A stretch of DNA of 64,000 nucleotides from Juglans regia (lineage: Eukaryota > Streptophyta > Magnoliopsida > Fagales > Juglandaceae). Location: positions 32,005,370 through 32,069,369 of the forward strand of contig NC_049904.1 of NCBI RefSeq assembly GCF_001411555.2, in the 5' to 3' direction. The translations under genes were made by a program, and so were the position numbers. Under the pieces are notes generated by a model. That model was given only the letters and a program-made list of their open reading frames with translations, was not told the DNA's origin and did not search any database. This document shows, piece by piece, positions 34,421 through 45,440 of the stretch. The stretch's first letter is position 1, and each line of letters begins with the position of its first letter.

Positions 34421-36170
34421 CTTAAGCTTGATTTTTCAGATGGCATGGCATTATTCTCCTCGTGTTGATCAAATCCTACAATTATGCTTAATTGTTGCAT
34501 GCATGACACTTTGCGCGTAGATCGATCGCGCGAGCAACTCTCGATCGATCACCACCTAGATCCATGTTTCTGAATCTCTGATAGTGCGCGCCATTGTTGT
34601 GATTATGCAACCATTGCCTGTTTTGTGACCTCCACGTACTTAAACAATTCACTAATACATGTCATTATTAATTAGCAAGCTGAGACGCATTAAAAAAAAA
34701 AAATCGGCTCTTGCAATCAATATTCTTACTATATATCATCATGTAATTAAGATATCTGTGCATAATTACGAGGAGTGGATGCTACGTACGTACCCACCTT
34801 CTACAAATAACATGGACTTCCTTGCAAATTTGTCTTGATCTCTGCTATAATTAGGTGATCAATCAAGGATAGTAGTGTTCAATTTTCTCGTAATTAATAC
34901 CCCCTTCCATTGCCGGCCAGTACCGTCCCGCGTTGATCTTTTAGGGTGATTTTTTTCCCTGACTTGGTACGGTTTTTAATGTGAATTTAAAGGTTCAACC
35001 AATTTCTGATCAAGTTGGGTGTATCAGCTAATTAACGAGCACTTCCTCGTCGATCCCAATAAATTAAAGCATAGCCCCATTAATTGGATCATTACCCTAG
35101 CTTTCTGCCTTTCTGGGTCAATATTTTATCAGAGCATGCATGCACCTTTTCATGGGAGGAAATGATCTAAATGATTAAAAAAACCTAAAAGAAATACATG
35201 TTACTCCTATACAAAACCATTAATATTGCCAAGAACTTGGGGCCAAACACTCATTTTTGTGCCCCTTAATGTTTTTCCATTTCTAACCATGAGTAGCCAG
35301 TGGATGGATAGGAACACTTTTTTCTATTTTGTTTTGTTTTTTTTGTTCTAACTTAATGGTTTTTCTTTTCTTTTTCTTCATATTCATAGAAAGGCTTTCT
35401 ATATATCAAAAAGACTTTGGGGAATCCAATCAAAACCTATGCAGAAAAGATGATGGTTAAACATGAGACAGCTTTTCTCCAACAAACGTCTCCCACAAAA
35501 TTTGTGTTTCTTGATGATGACATGTTATAAGGATTTGTAATATCAACCCATTTTGTTGGCTGACATTCTCAATGCGAGATCATGTGCAGTAAATAGTGGT
35601 CACTCAGACATGGACCCTTCTTTCAATGAACCCAACACACAAAAAAGACTCTCTCTGATCTGTTTTTGGAGAGATAATAAGGGCATGTGATTGACAGCCT
35701 CTGTCCCCGCTAGAGTCCAACCATCATCCCTATATATTCAACTTTTATTTTATTTTATTCTTATTTTTATTCTTTTAACATACATTTTCTAACATTCAAA
35801 TATTTTACTTTCAAATTACTAAATTCATTTTAACTCAAAACTTCTTTACACATGAGATATACAACATTTTTCAACTCAACATCTATTTGTACTTGAAACC
35901 CACGACATTTTTTAACTTCTCATAAATACATCTAAAGTACTTATCTTAACATTCAAACACCTATAAACTCATCTTAAGTGGATCCTACATAACTCACTCC
36001 ACAATCTCAACTCACTATTATTCATAGAGAATTCAACTCAACTTAACATCCAAACTCAGCTTTAAAGTACTAAAAACTTAATTTATTTTCATGGATGCAA
36101 TGTAATGTGATCAAGTTTAGTTGTTCATTTACAATACTATTAGTAACAATAAACTTTGGATGTTTTAATC
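28797..36170. other. Gene-poor region downstream of the WIP gene
   Basis: About 7.4 kb without a supportable gene. It holds compound microsatellites (29777-29817 TA/TG, 32080-32136 AT/GT, 32525-32567 TA, 34389-34420 TA/TG), an A30+ run with GAA units (33016-33061) and many GATC and GCTAGC palindromes. A diverged member of the TCATCTC-type MITE family may span about 35870-36065. Confidence 0.45.
30228..30245 (+). repeat. Uninterrupted G18 run
   Basis: Eighteen consecutive G, preceded by GATCC and followed by AAGCC. It could form a G-quadruplex. Length may also reflect assembly error. Confidence 0.8.
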
Positions 36171-36174
36171 TGCT

Positions 36175-37600
36175 TGAAGGATACCCATGGTAAGTTTACT
36201 ACTAAAAATGCTTTCGGACTGTATTAGGGTTTGGCGCTGCCTTTACCTTGGGCTAATTGGATTTGGCACACCAACCTTCGTAAGAAAATTTCTATTATGA
36301 TGTGGAAGGCTTCTAATAATTGTTTGAGTGTTCATGAAAAGATTAAAATGGTTGGCATCCATATGGCTTCTAAATGTAATTGTTATGCTACAGGTCATAT
36401 TGAAAATCTTAATCATGTGCTTTGTATTGGTGATTTTGCTCTCAAAATTTAGCGTCTGGCTGCAATTCAATTAGGTGTGCATACGGGTAATTTTTGTACA
36501 TGGCAGGAGTAAATTAATTTTTAGTTTCATTGTGCGGGAAAATCTTCTCAATTACGAAATGTTTTTGGTCTCCTTCCATCAGTTATTTATTGGAAGCTTT
36601 GGAAGAGGCGTTGCAAAGCCAAGTTTGAATATAAGTTTGATACGGTTGAGTCTGTTTGGCATGTTATCAAATTATGCCTTCGTTGGATTATGCATATGAT
36701 CATGAAAGTTTCCAGGCTTCCAAATCAAGTTGTTGATAGTTTAAATAGGTTGGAGATCCTGATCTTATATCCTAAACCTAAGAAGGTTCGTGTGGTGAGG
36801 TGGACTAGACCATAATAGGGTTGGGTTAAATTAAATACAGATGGTAGTAGTTTTGGAAATCTTGGGCTAGTTGGAGCCGGGGCTGTTATTCGTGATGTTT
36901 ATAGTAATTTGTGTGTGGCTTATTCTGTATTCTTGAGTTAGGCTTTTAATAATTTTGTTGAAATGTAGAATTTGCTGGAAGGGGTTCGGAGGTGCTATCA
37001 GCTTGGATTCAATTGGGTAGAAATTGAGACTGCTTCCCATTTCCTTATTAATTGGATCACTAGGAGTGACTGTAACGTCTGGTCTTTAGATGATTTTTGG
37101 GATGAGGTACATGTTTATTTTGCTTCCATGGAGTACCGTGTGAAACATGTTTTTCGGAAAGGTAATGCGGTGGCTGATTTTCTTACCAAGAGTGGAGCTA
37201 GGGCTTTAAATATGGATTGGACTACTGATAGAGATAAACTGCCCAACAATTTAAGAGGCTTTTTCTGCATGGATAGAATTAGTCTTCCTTACTTGCAAAT
37301 CTCGTAGTGTTGTTCCTGGTAAGCTGCATTTGCTTTATTTGCTTACTTTATTTGCATACATTTCTTCTTGTTTCTCTTGCAGGTTTTTACTCTTGTTCTT
37401 TTCTATTGGTTTGTTTTGGTCTTTTGAGGTACTTGTTTCTTTTGGGCATTTTGTATTGTGGTTGGAAGTTTTAGGTTTTTTAATGTATGGGTTTGGGCCT
37501 TTTTGATAATTTGTATCTCCAAGATATTTATATTGTAACCGTTATAAGTGAGGGTTTACAATAAAATTAGAGTACCGCCCTCTTCTTAAAAAAAAAAAAA
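36175..37600 (+). mobile_element. Decayed 5'-truncated LINE with RNase H end
   Basis: On the plus strand, broken frames read the zf-RVT segment WIWHTNLRKKISIMMWKASN, then SVWHVIKLCLRW, VKLNTDGSSFGN (RNase H), GVRRCYQLGFNWVEIET, WSLDDFWDEVHVY, and KGNAVADFLTKSGA to PYLQIS and a stop at 37305-37307. Many stop codons interrupt it (for example ARFA at 36450 and TRP at 36813). The 3' tail reads CCGCCCTCTTCTT followed by A13 at about 37587-37600. Protein and tail match the LINE at 52319-54063, so the two belong to one family. A rough direct repeat (AACTTT..TGTTTT) on both sides may be an eroded target duplication. Confidence 0.82.
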
Positions 37601-38191
37601 ACTTTAATTGTTTTTGGTTTGTAATTATTGGGAAGAATAAATTTTAGGGGCCTTTTTTTCAGTTTTTTTTTTTTACTCCAAACAATTTTTAGAAATTAAA
37701 AAATAATAATTTTAGAGTTTTTGTACGGCTCTATACTTGGCCCAGATCACGTCTAGATGGGATGGGCTGAACCCCGAATGTACAAGCGATATCGGCTAAT
37801 TTTAGTTGGGTCAGCCCACTTTTATTGAAAGTCAGAATTCCCTAAAATTTTGTTCTTTTAAGAAAATGTAGCACTTTTTCTTTTCCTTAAAAGTGAAATT
37901 TTAAAACTCCTCAAAGGCAGATATGGTATTTTATAAGCATATTTTTCTTTAATTATGTGAGATAAATATGTCAGAGTAAGGGTATTAGTCGATCGTTAAT
38001 TCTATTTCTTTCAACATTTCAAAAGCATTTTTCTCAATTAAAAAACAAGGTTTGTTGTTTTTTTTTTAATTACAAATTTAATAAATTATTGAAAAAAAGA
38101 TATAGGCAGTGTGAGTAGTAATAATACAAACACAATATATTTTTACAATATAGTTTAAAGTAATATTATAAGATTAGGATATTTTTATTAA
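37601..38191. other. Intergenic, no gene seen
   Basis: AT-rich DNA between the LINE tail and the MITE upstream of CTPA3. No feature is recognised. Confidence 0.4.
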
Positions 38192-38392
38192 GGCTTCGTT
38201 TGGAATTAAAACTACTCTCAATTCATCTCAACTCATCATTATAATTTTTTTAAATCTCAACACAAAATATAATAAATAATTTAACTTTTTCAAATCTCAA
38301 AATAATAAAAATAATAATAAATAATATTCTTAACAATATTTTATTATCTCAACTCAATTCAACTCAACTTATTTCAACATTCAAACGCAACC
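38192..38392. mobile_element. Tourist-like MITE copy with TAA target duplication
   Basis: The left end GGCTTCGTTTGG and right end TTCAAACGCAACC are inverted copies, flanked by TAA at 38189-38191 and 38393-38395. TCATCTCAACTCATC near one end and CTCAACTCAATTC near the other can pair as a foldback. It lies 220 bases upstream of the CTPA3 ATG and so may sit in the promoter. Confidence 0.7.
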
Positions 38393-38612
38393 TAAATGTC
38401 TTTTGTTTAAAATATAATAATAAAAAATATTATGTATAAATTATTTTTCCTTTTGAAATTGTCCTCCCAATGGATCAGAGATGAGAGATTTTTTTCTCTT
38501 TTTGGCGGTGACACGTGAGGAGATTCATGTGGACCCATCAGAATCCAAAAAAAGATAAAAGGGCCGCCATTCTCGTTTTCTTACTTTTCTCGAAGCTAAC
38601 TGTAACCGAAAA

Positions 38613-41600
38613 ATGGAGCCGGCTCTGTGCCACAACTTGAATCTCAAACCAACCCATTGCTCACCAATCTCAACCGAACTGCCGAAACCCATTTCACGAT
38701 CATCCCATTCTCATAGGCTTTCATGCTTAAACCGCCAAAGAAGCGAGAACTGGAGCGCGTTGATAATGCCCTGTGCTTCGTACAAACCAAAGTCTGAGGC
38801 ACTTGGTACCCAACTCATCGGACCGCTCGTAAAAGGGCTTTTCGGGTTTGCCGCCGCAGCCACTACTTTAGTCTCGGTCTGCTGCGACTCCCCGGCTCTC
38901 GCCCAGCCACTTACCGTTGCTTTTCCGGTCTCACGAGCTCGAGAGGTGATTTTTATTTCCTTTTTTATTTGTTATTTTGGTTCTCTTAATCTATATTTGG
39001 ATTTGAATCGTAGCGTGATTAGCGCAGTGTTGAGTAAATAAGGTTTATTTGTAGGTGAATACAGTTCAAAGAACACTTGTGGAGGCTTGGGGTTTGATTC
39101 GAGAAACATTTATAGACCCATCATTTAATCATCAAGGTAGCCGGGGTGTTTTATTCTCAATCAGTACAATGGATTTTCTTTTCTTGGTAATTGTGGTTCT
39201 TTTTCGTTTTGGTGTTGAGGCAAGTGAATGGACTAAGGGGCTAAAATCATGCAATAGAAATTATGATGTTTTGTAGATTGGTTACATGAAACAATGGTGG
39301 AACTGTTTCCCCTGAGATCAGCCGATGCGGCGTATACGAAAATAAGTGGAATGCTTTCTACTCTTGGAGATCCATTTACTCGGATTATCAGTCCAGAGGT
39401 CCTTTTGACATATTGCAATTCAAATCTACCAGGATGTTTTAATCTGTAAGATACTATTTCAGATATCAATTATTTTGATCAATCCTAGAATGGCTTTTGC
39501 TGGCAGGAATATCAAAGTTTCAGAATTGGTAGTGATGGGAATTTGCAGGGAGTCGGCCTTCTCATAAATGCTGAGCCAAGGACGGGACACCTGGTTAGCG
39601 ACAAACCAAAGCCTGTTCTTAATTTTCTTTTTCTTTTTTTAATTAAAAAAACCTCAAGTGACCTTTTTTTGGAAAAAAAATGATTGATTTACTGGCTGTT
39701 AGATATAGAGAAGTTCCTGCTCTACAAATGACTTCTGCGTCCATTTTTAATCAATCCGTAACTTAACCAAGGAGAACAAAGGTGCCGTGTTAAGACTTCT
39801 CGTGAGACAAAAATCTATGTTTCTTTCAGCGTGTATACTCAATGGTTGTTGTAATTTATTTCCATGTGTATGTATTCCGAGAGAAAAACATTTTTAATTA
39901 GATTTTGGATTTATCCTTAAATTTGAATTAAGAGGGAAAAAGAAGGAAAAGAGGACTTTAGATGTTTCTCTGATACCATTTACTCATCATATGTTTCCGC
40001 ACCAAAGAAATTTCCTTTGGGTTGGCATTGCAGGTTGTTTTGGCTACAGTAGATGGTAGCCCAGCTGCTCGTGCTGGCATTCATGAAGGAGATGAGTTGA
40101 TTGAGATTAATGGTTCTGTACCATCTGAGATTTGATTTCTTATTCTGAATATTGAGTCTTTAAATATACTTATCAAAAAAATATTGAGTCTTTAAATATG
40201 CATTATGCTATGCTATCACAGTTACTGCCAAGTCCTACTCGAACCTTGCTCAAGGGAAAAAGCTCTTTCTAGGTTTATAAAATTAGTATTCCATCATTCT
40301 TTACATGCCAAAATTTATTTTTTAGTATCACTTCAAATTCTCTTTTGTTTCGGAAAATAGAAGGGTCCTTGGCCCTTGTTCATCAGTTGTTTTTCAGATG
40401 ACTTTTCTTCTGCATATTTGAATTTGTCTTAGCCTAATATCCATTCAACTTATGTCATATTGGTTTTAAACTACCTTTGGAACTTAAGGAGAGAGGCTTG
40501 ATGGCCTTGATAGTGAAGCAGCAGCACAGAAGCTTAGAGGGCATGTTGGAACAGCTGTTGCAGTTAAAGTCCGCAGTGTAATATAATCATCCTCTCCTTT
40601 TGTAAGCGATGTATGTTGAGTACGACCATTTCGAAGAAGTCTTGAGCCCTTATTTTTTTTACCTTTACACAATATCATTTAAAAAAAAAATAGTCTACTT
40701 GATAGTTTTTCCCACAATAACACAAGATTAGGCATTCTTATGTGGAGAACTAGTTATCTTATTCTCAGTGTGAACAGCATAACACTATGCAGATTGTTTC
40801 AAAATTGTGGTTCATAGTGTCAAAGTAGACAGATTCACAATTCCCCTATGAGGATATGGAGCATCCTCCAAGGCTGAACAAAATTTTTCCATCTACTCTT
40901 CACTTCCACTTCATAGTTATATGTCTGTTACTGAGTGCCTTTCATATGAATATTTTGCAAGGGATGATTCACCTCATGTGTTGAGAGAATGAAGACTGTT
41001 AAACTTCCTGAACCAATTCATTTTGGTAGTGCTTGCAGAAAAGCTTTTAACACTAAAACCCCAGATGCTGAATATTTCCAACAATTGAATTCCTATTTTA
41101 TCGAAACAAGAAAAGGACGTCAACATTATTCATTTTGGTGGTGCTTGTGAACTGATATGAATACTTCTAAGTATAGAATGATTGTTCTTGTTCTGGGTAT
41201 TTTGTGCGGTAATCTAATCTTCTTAGCAACAGCAAATGTGTCAACAACTAATTTAGTGCTCTACTTTCCAGAGAAAAGATTTGGCTAGTGATTCTGGTGT
41301 CAGAGAGGTAATGAAGCATTTGTTATATGGCATTGTGTTGATGTGATATATTATGAAACACAATTGGTTTCTTTCTGACAGAATAGAAAAAAGCCTCAAC
41401 TTACAGTTTCATGCAAAAGCATGCATCTGCTCTGGCTTGTTACGTTCTAACAATAAACTGTGTTCTTTGATGAACTGATTGGGAAACTTACCTCATCTGC
41501 TTGAAGGTCAAACTACCTAGGGAGTATATTAAGCTCTCTCCCATATCAAGCACCATCATCCCTCATAGAACTGGAGATGGCCGTCTGACAAAAATTGGTT

Positions 41601-43501
41601 ATGTGAAGCTCTCAGCTTTCTCTCAGGTACCATCTCCAGATCCGACAAAGATGCTGCTTCTTTTCTATGATATGGCACATACCATGAAAAATAATGATCA
41701 GTTAAGAAATCAGTATCTGTTTCATGACAGACTGCTGCTGCTGATATGAAAAATGCACTTCATGAAATGGAAAGTCAGAATGTACAGGCATATATACTTG
41801 ATCTGCGGAACAATCCGGTAAATTTTGGTATCTTTCTAGATGGAAAATCTTAGAAACTTCATTTTCTGACCTCAATTTTCTTTCCATAACAGTCTCCTCT
41901 CTTATTTTATTTCATATTACAGGGGGGCCTGTTAAAAGCAGGACTTGATATTGCCCAAATATGGCTTGATGGGGATGAGACTCTTGTGAACACAATTGAT
42001 CGGGATGGAAACATGTCGCCCATCAACATGGTCAATGGGCATGCTATAACTCACGATCCACTTGTTGTGCTTGTGAGTATCTAACTTTATATGTGGAAGC
42101 TTCCTATCAGAAGGAAGTTATGTAAATCATTCTTAATTTCTTTACACTCGAGTTATTTGTGTGTAATAAGTTGCATTGTATAAAAATCACTTTCTTATTT
42201 TTGCAGTAGAATTGGTGCATCATATCAACAGATTATGTACAGATGAATTTCGGATTAACACATATCAACTGGTTTAATTAAAGGGAAAAAAAAGAACGCC
42301 GAAGACTCCCAAGTTTTGTGTTCGTCCAATTAATATTGCTATAGAGTCCAGTTTAAGCTAGATGCAGTTTAGGCTCCAAGTTTGATTAATTTAAACATGT
42401 ACACAGTACAATACACATTTTCAACTACATTTTCTTTCATTTTGCCTAATAAAGATCAGAACTGGATTGAAGTTGGGTACTTTTCAACCCAATAAGTACT
42501 TGGCCAACTGACATGGATCTACATAAAACCCAATTGACTACATGCTTTAGGTGTGAGCTCTCTCTGCATTTTAATTATCTTTTTTGTATCTTTTGTTCCA
42601 TTGTGTATCATATCATTTTGAGCTGATTGTTTTATTCTTTCATTATGAAAAATTTCCGGATGATTCTGATGATCCTTAGCCTTAGGATTTGAAAATGATA
42701 CCTGTTGGCTCTGAATGTTTAAAACACGAAGGTCTTAATGCAATTAATTAGTCTTTTATATAGCACCTAGTCCTCAGTTAGTTTGATTGCCAAATGTATC
42801 ACCCCCTCAAACAGGTCAATGAGGGGAGTGCAAGCGCAAGTGAGATTTTGGCAGGAGCGCTACACGACAATGGCAGGGCTATGCTTGTTGGGCACAAAAC
42901 CTTTGGGAAAGGTAAAATTCAGGTATTAACATTTCCCAAAGACTTAATACATTCAAGCGATGTAATGATCTTGAAATGATAATACTCAATTAAGAGGTGC
43001 TATGAGACACTCGTATTTGAATGATGGACACCACAGGTGGTTTCCCATTATATGACCTCTGTGTACTGTGAATTCATTCAACTCTATGTGGTTCAACTTT
43101 GAAGTCTTTGTTCTGGTTTATATCCCTGGCATTTTCCCAAGTCACTCCTGTTGTTTTCAGTTTCTATTTCCAACCTTGCCAACTACTATTGTTTAAACCG
43201 TAGCCCCCCCATAATTGTTTAATTGCATAGATTCTGACTGGGGCATCTACAGAGTGTCACAGAGCTCCATGACGGTTCAGCCCTCTTTGTAACAGTCGCG
43301 AAGTACCTATCCCCCGCACTTCATGACATAGATCAGGTTGGCATAACACCCGATGTGCAGTGCACGACAGAGATGCTAAATTCTCCCAAGGATTCGTTTT
43401 TAAGGGATAAGAGCTCCGTTGTGAACCTGGAAGCGGATTCCTGTATCATGGTGGCAGAGCACGAACTGGACATTCAACAGTCCAAAGGGACTGCGTCTTG
43501 A
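38613..43501 (+). CDS. CTPA3: Carboxyl-terminal processing peptidase, thylakoid lumen (CTPA3 type)
   Basis: Serine protease of the S41 tail-specific family; the best known plant member, CtpA, removes the C-terminal extension of photosystem II D1 protein. The substrate of this paralogue type is less certain. Coding exons: 38613-38945, 39055-39136, 39277-39398, 39507-39593, 40034-40112, 40489-40577, 41272-41307, 41507-41626, 41731-41817, 41923-42072, 42815-42922, 43253-43501; they join in phase to 513 aa. The N terminus is Ser/Arg-rich and then has a hydrophobic segment ending PALA (95-97), fitting a bipartite chloroplast transit plus lumen signal. A PDZ domain covers about 180-265 ([26 protein letters not shown]). 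The catalytic core has NEGSASASE with probable nucleophile Ser402 and FGKG with Lys427, 25 residues apart as in bacterial Tsp. Exon 7 is only 36 bases. Confidence 0.94.
40148..40199 (+). mobile_element. Minimal LINE-tail insertion with 20-bp direct repeats
   Basis: AATATTGAGTCTTTAAATAT at 40148-40167 recurs at 40180-40199. Between them are only 12 bases, ACTTATCAAAAA. This equals the 3' tail of the LINE in LPAT2 intron 8, which on its own strand ends AACTTATC plus poly-A. It looks like a LINE insertion truncated almost to its poly-A tail, in CTPA3 intron 5. Confidence 0.65.
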
Positions 43502-44121
43502 AAGATGGCATGCGCTGTCATATTGCTTTGAGGCTTAGAAATTTTCTGTACAGATGCTATGGAAGAATACACACGGCATAATGTATGTTGTGCATGTGCT
43601 TGTATGTTGTAATTTTGCAAGTTACAACTCGGTGGATACGTACAGGTATATCAAAATAAACAAAAAAAATTATTCTGCTGCTCGATGTTCAGTTTTTTTT
43701 TTTTTTTAAAGGATACTTGGTAAATCTGTTATGGAATATACATATATCATATATGTAGTCGCTCAAAGTTCCCAAAAAATAATAGTTGATACAACGTCAC
43801 CATGCAAGTATATTCTTGGTTAAAAAGGTGTCATGCTTCATCTAAATCGACCTAAGTTTAGGTCATATAGATATTTCCATGAAAGAAGAACGAACAACAA
43901 AACAAAGCATCCTCTTTTGTCTACCATATTTCTCCCAGAGAGAGAGAGAGAGTCCACGGTACGCATTAGATTCATAATCAAGAAGAAAACATAATTTACG
44001 CAAAAAGAATTTTATTATTTCATCTTTTCATGTCAATAAAGATATGAAAAAAATGACAATCCCTCACAAAACCATGGAAATCAAACCAATCTCTCTAGCA
44101 GAATCATCTCAAGTATAATGT
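43502..44121. other. 3' regions of CTPA3 and the AG-peptide gene
   Basis: Convergent 3' ends. For CTPA3 an AAAATAAAC stretch at about 43655 could serve as polyadenylation signal. For the minus-strand AG-peptide, an AATAAA on its strand lies at 44012-44017, about 105 bases past its stop. A GA microsatellite lies at 43936-43952. Confidence 0.45.
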
Positions 44122-44331
44122 TCACTGCTTCCAAAGAGCGAGAAGAGAGAACACAATGGAGAATCCCATTACAACAACAGAAACCGATGCAGAACACCCG
44201 GCACCGGTGTCCATCGATGGCGCGGGCGACGGCGACGTATTGCTACCCTGCGCCGATGCCTTAGCAACAGCCATCGAAAAGATAACCGCGAGGACAAGCG
44301 TCAAGGCCGTGGAGTTTCTAACTTGTGCCAT
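44122..44331 (-). CDS. GPI-anchored arabinogalactan peptide (AG-peptide)
   Basis: A 69-residue single-exon protein. An N-terminal signal peptide (hydrophobic LTLVLAVIFSMAVA, probable cleavage after ASA at residue 27) is followed by a very short mature part, QGSNTSPSPAPSMDTGAG, holding the SP-SP-AP-S pattern whose prolines are hydroxylated and carry type II arabinogalactan. A small-residue GPI attachment site (about 43-47) and a C-terminal hydrophobic tail (VSVVVMGFSIVFSLLAL) complete it. This layout defines AG-peptides, extracellular proteoglycans on the plasma membrane surface. The ATG at 44331 is the only one in frame that leaves a proper signal peptide. A TATA run lies about 90 bases upstream. 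It is convergent to CTPA3, the position AGP23 takes in Arabidopsis; true orthology with AGP23 is not shown by sequence. Confidence 0.85.
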   Translation of the reverse strand: MAQVRNSTALTLVLAVIFSMAVAKASAQGSNTSPSPAPSMDTGAGCSASVSVVVMGFSIVFSLLALWKQ

Positions 44332-44416
44332 GCTCAAGGACGAAGAAAGGTTTCTTCAAATAGACTCAAAATTGCGAGCTGAAATGCGAGTTTGGAAGTA
44401 GGGGCCGGATATGATA

Positions 44417-44428
44417 TCTATATATATA
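44417..44428 (-). promoter_or_regulatory. Probable TATA box of the AG-peptide gene
   Basis: TTATATATATAG on the minus strand in moderately GC-rich DNA, about 90 bases before the ATG, giving a plausible leader of 50-60 bases. Confidence 0.5.
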
Positions 44429-44784
44429 AGAATGTCGATGCGGCGCATAGGACCCAGGTTGTCGCCTTGGTTAGCAGGACAGCTTCGAGTTTTGGTTGGG
44501 GTGGCCATGGGAGATGGTGAAAACTGTTCCGTGGCCATGGTCGGCGTGGAATATGAGACGGACACGTTGCATGATGTGGGTTGGCATTTGGATGTAAAGT
44601 CGGTTGGCACATTGGCTGCTGTGCCAAGGTGTGGGTGGGAACAATAGACCATACCTACCGAACAGAGCTCCATGTGGCAGAGCACATGGTTTTGAGTTTA
44701 AGGAGAGACGTAGGAGATGGCGAGGTCGAGTTTGAGTTTTAGGACTTTGTTTTTGCCCTTGTGTATATAACTAGACCATTTCAT

Positions 44785-45015
44785 GTTTGGGTGCGGCTAC
44801 AATGCCGCCCCATTTTGACCGCTGGGCGGTAAAATCTTTTTTTTTTTTTTTCTTTTTTCTTTTCACATTTTTTTATATATTTAAATATATTTAAAAAATA
44901 AAAAAATACATACATTTAAAATCACTTTCTTAATTATTAAGTAAAAAAAAAAAAAAAAAGAATTTTGACCAGCGGTCAAATAGAGGTGTCACTTTGGGGA
45001 GGCAAAGTAATGTTT
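44785..45015. repeat. AT-rich foldback element with TTTGACC ends
   Basis: TTTTGACCGCTGGGCGG (about 44814-44830) and TTTTGACCAGCGGTCAAAT (about 44964-44982) carry inverted TTTGACCGCTGG/CCAGCGGTCAAA motifs around poly-T, an AT-rich core and poly-A. The GCCCAGCGGTCACTG phrase at about 2860 looks like an end of a related copy. It is probably a non-autonomous DNA element; no target duplication was resolved. Confidence 0.4.
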
Positions 45016-45440
45016 CTCTTTCATGTTTATCTCAAAATTTTTTATAATTTTATTTTTAAATATTATTTAAACACAAATATTTTTTTATTTAAAATCATCT
45101 ACTTATTTTTCTTCTTTTTTTTTTTTTAACAAGAGCCGGAAGTCACCCACATAGCAGCCCCATCCCAATTTTATTAATAAACCCTCACTTGTGGCGAAGG
45201 AATACCGTGGTTACAGCCCGAGACCTGGGGCTACAAGAAAACACCAAAACCAGGTCTCCAAAAAAAAAATAAAACCAAATAAACTCAAACACAAAACATA
45301 AGGCACCAAGAGACAAACATAAAAGCTAAACACAAGACCAAAACCTGCAAAAGAAACCTGCACAAGCATAGAATAAGAAAAATTAAACTGATAGCATAGG
45401 AAGAAACATACCTGAAGAAACCAACGCTTTGAATCAACTA

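Noticed and set aside
18326..36170. Possible microRNA precursors in the gene deserts
   Set aside because: I scanned for well-known plant miRNA sequences (miR156, 160, 164, 166, 167, 169, 172, 319, 390, 393-399 and others) by eye and saw none; unknown ones cannot be excluded.
44156..44401. Plus-strand 81-codon frame opposite the AG-peptide
   Set aside because: Antisense of a better supported gene with signal peptide and GPI tail.
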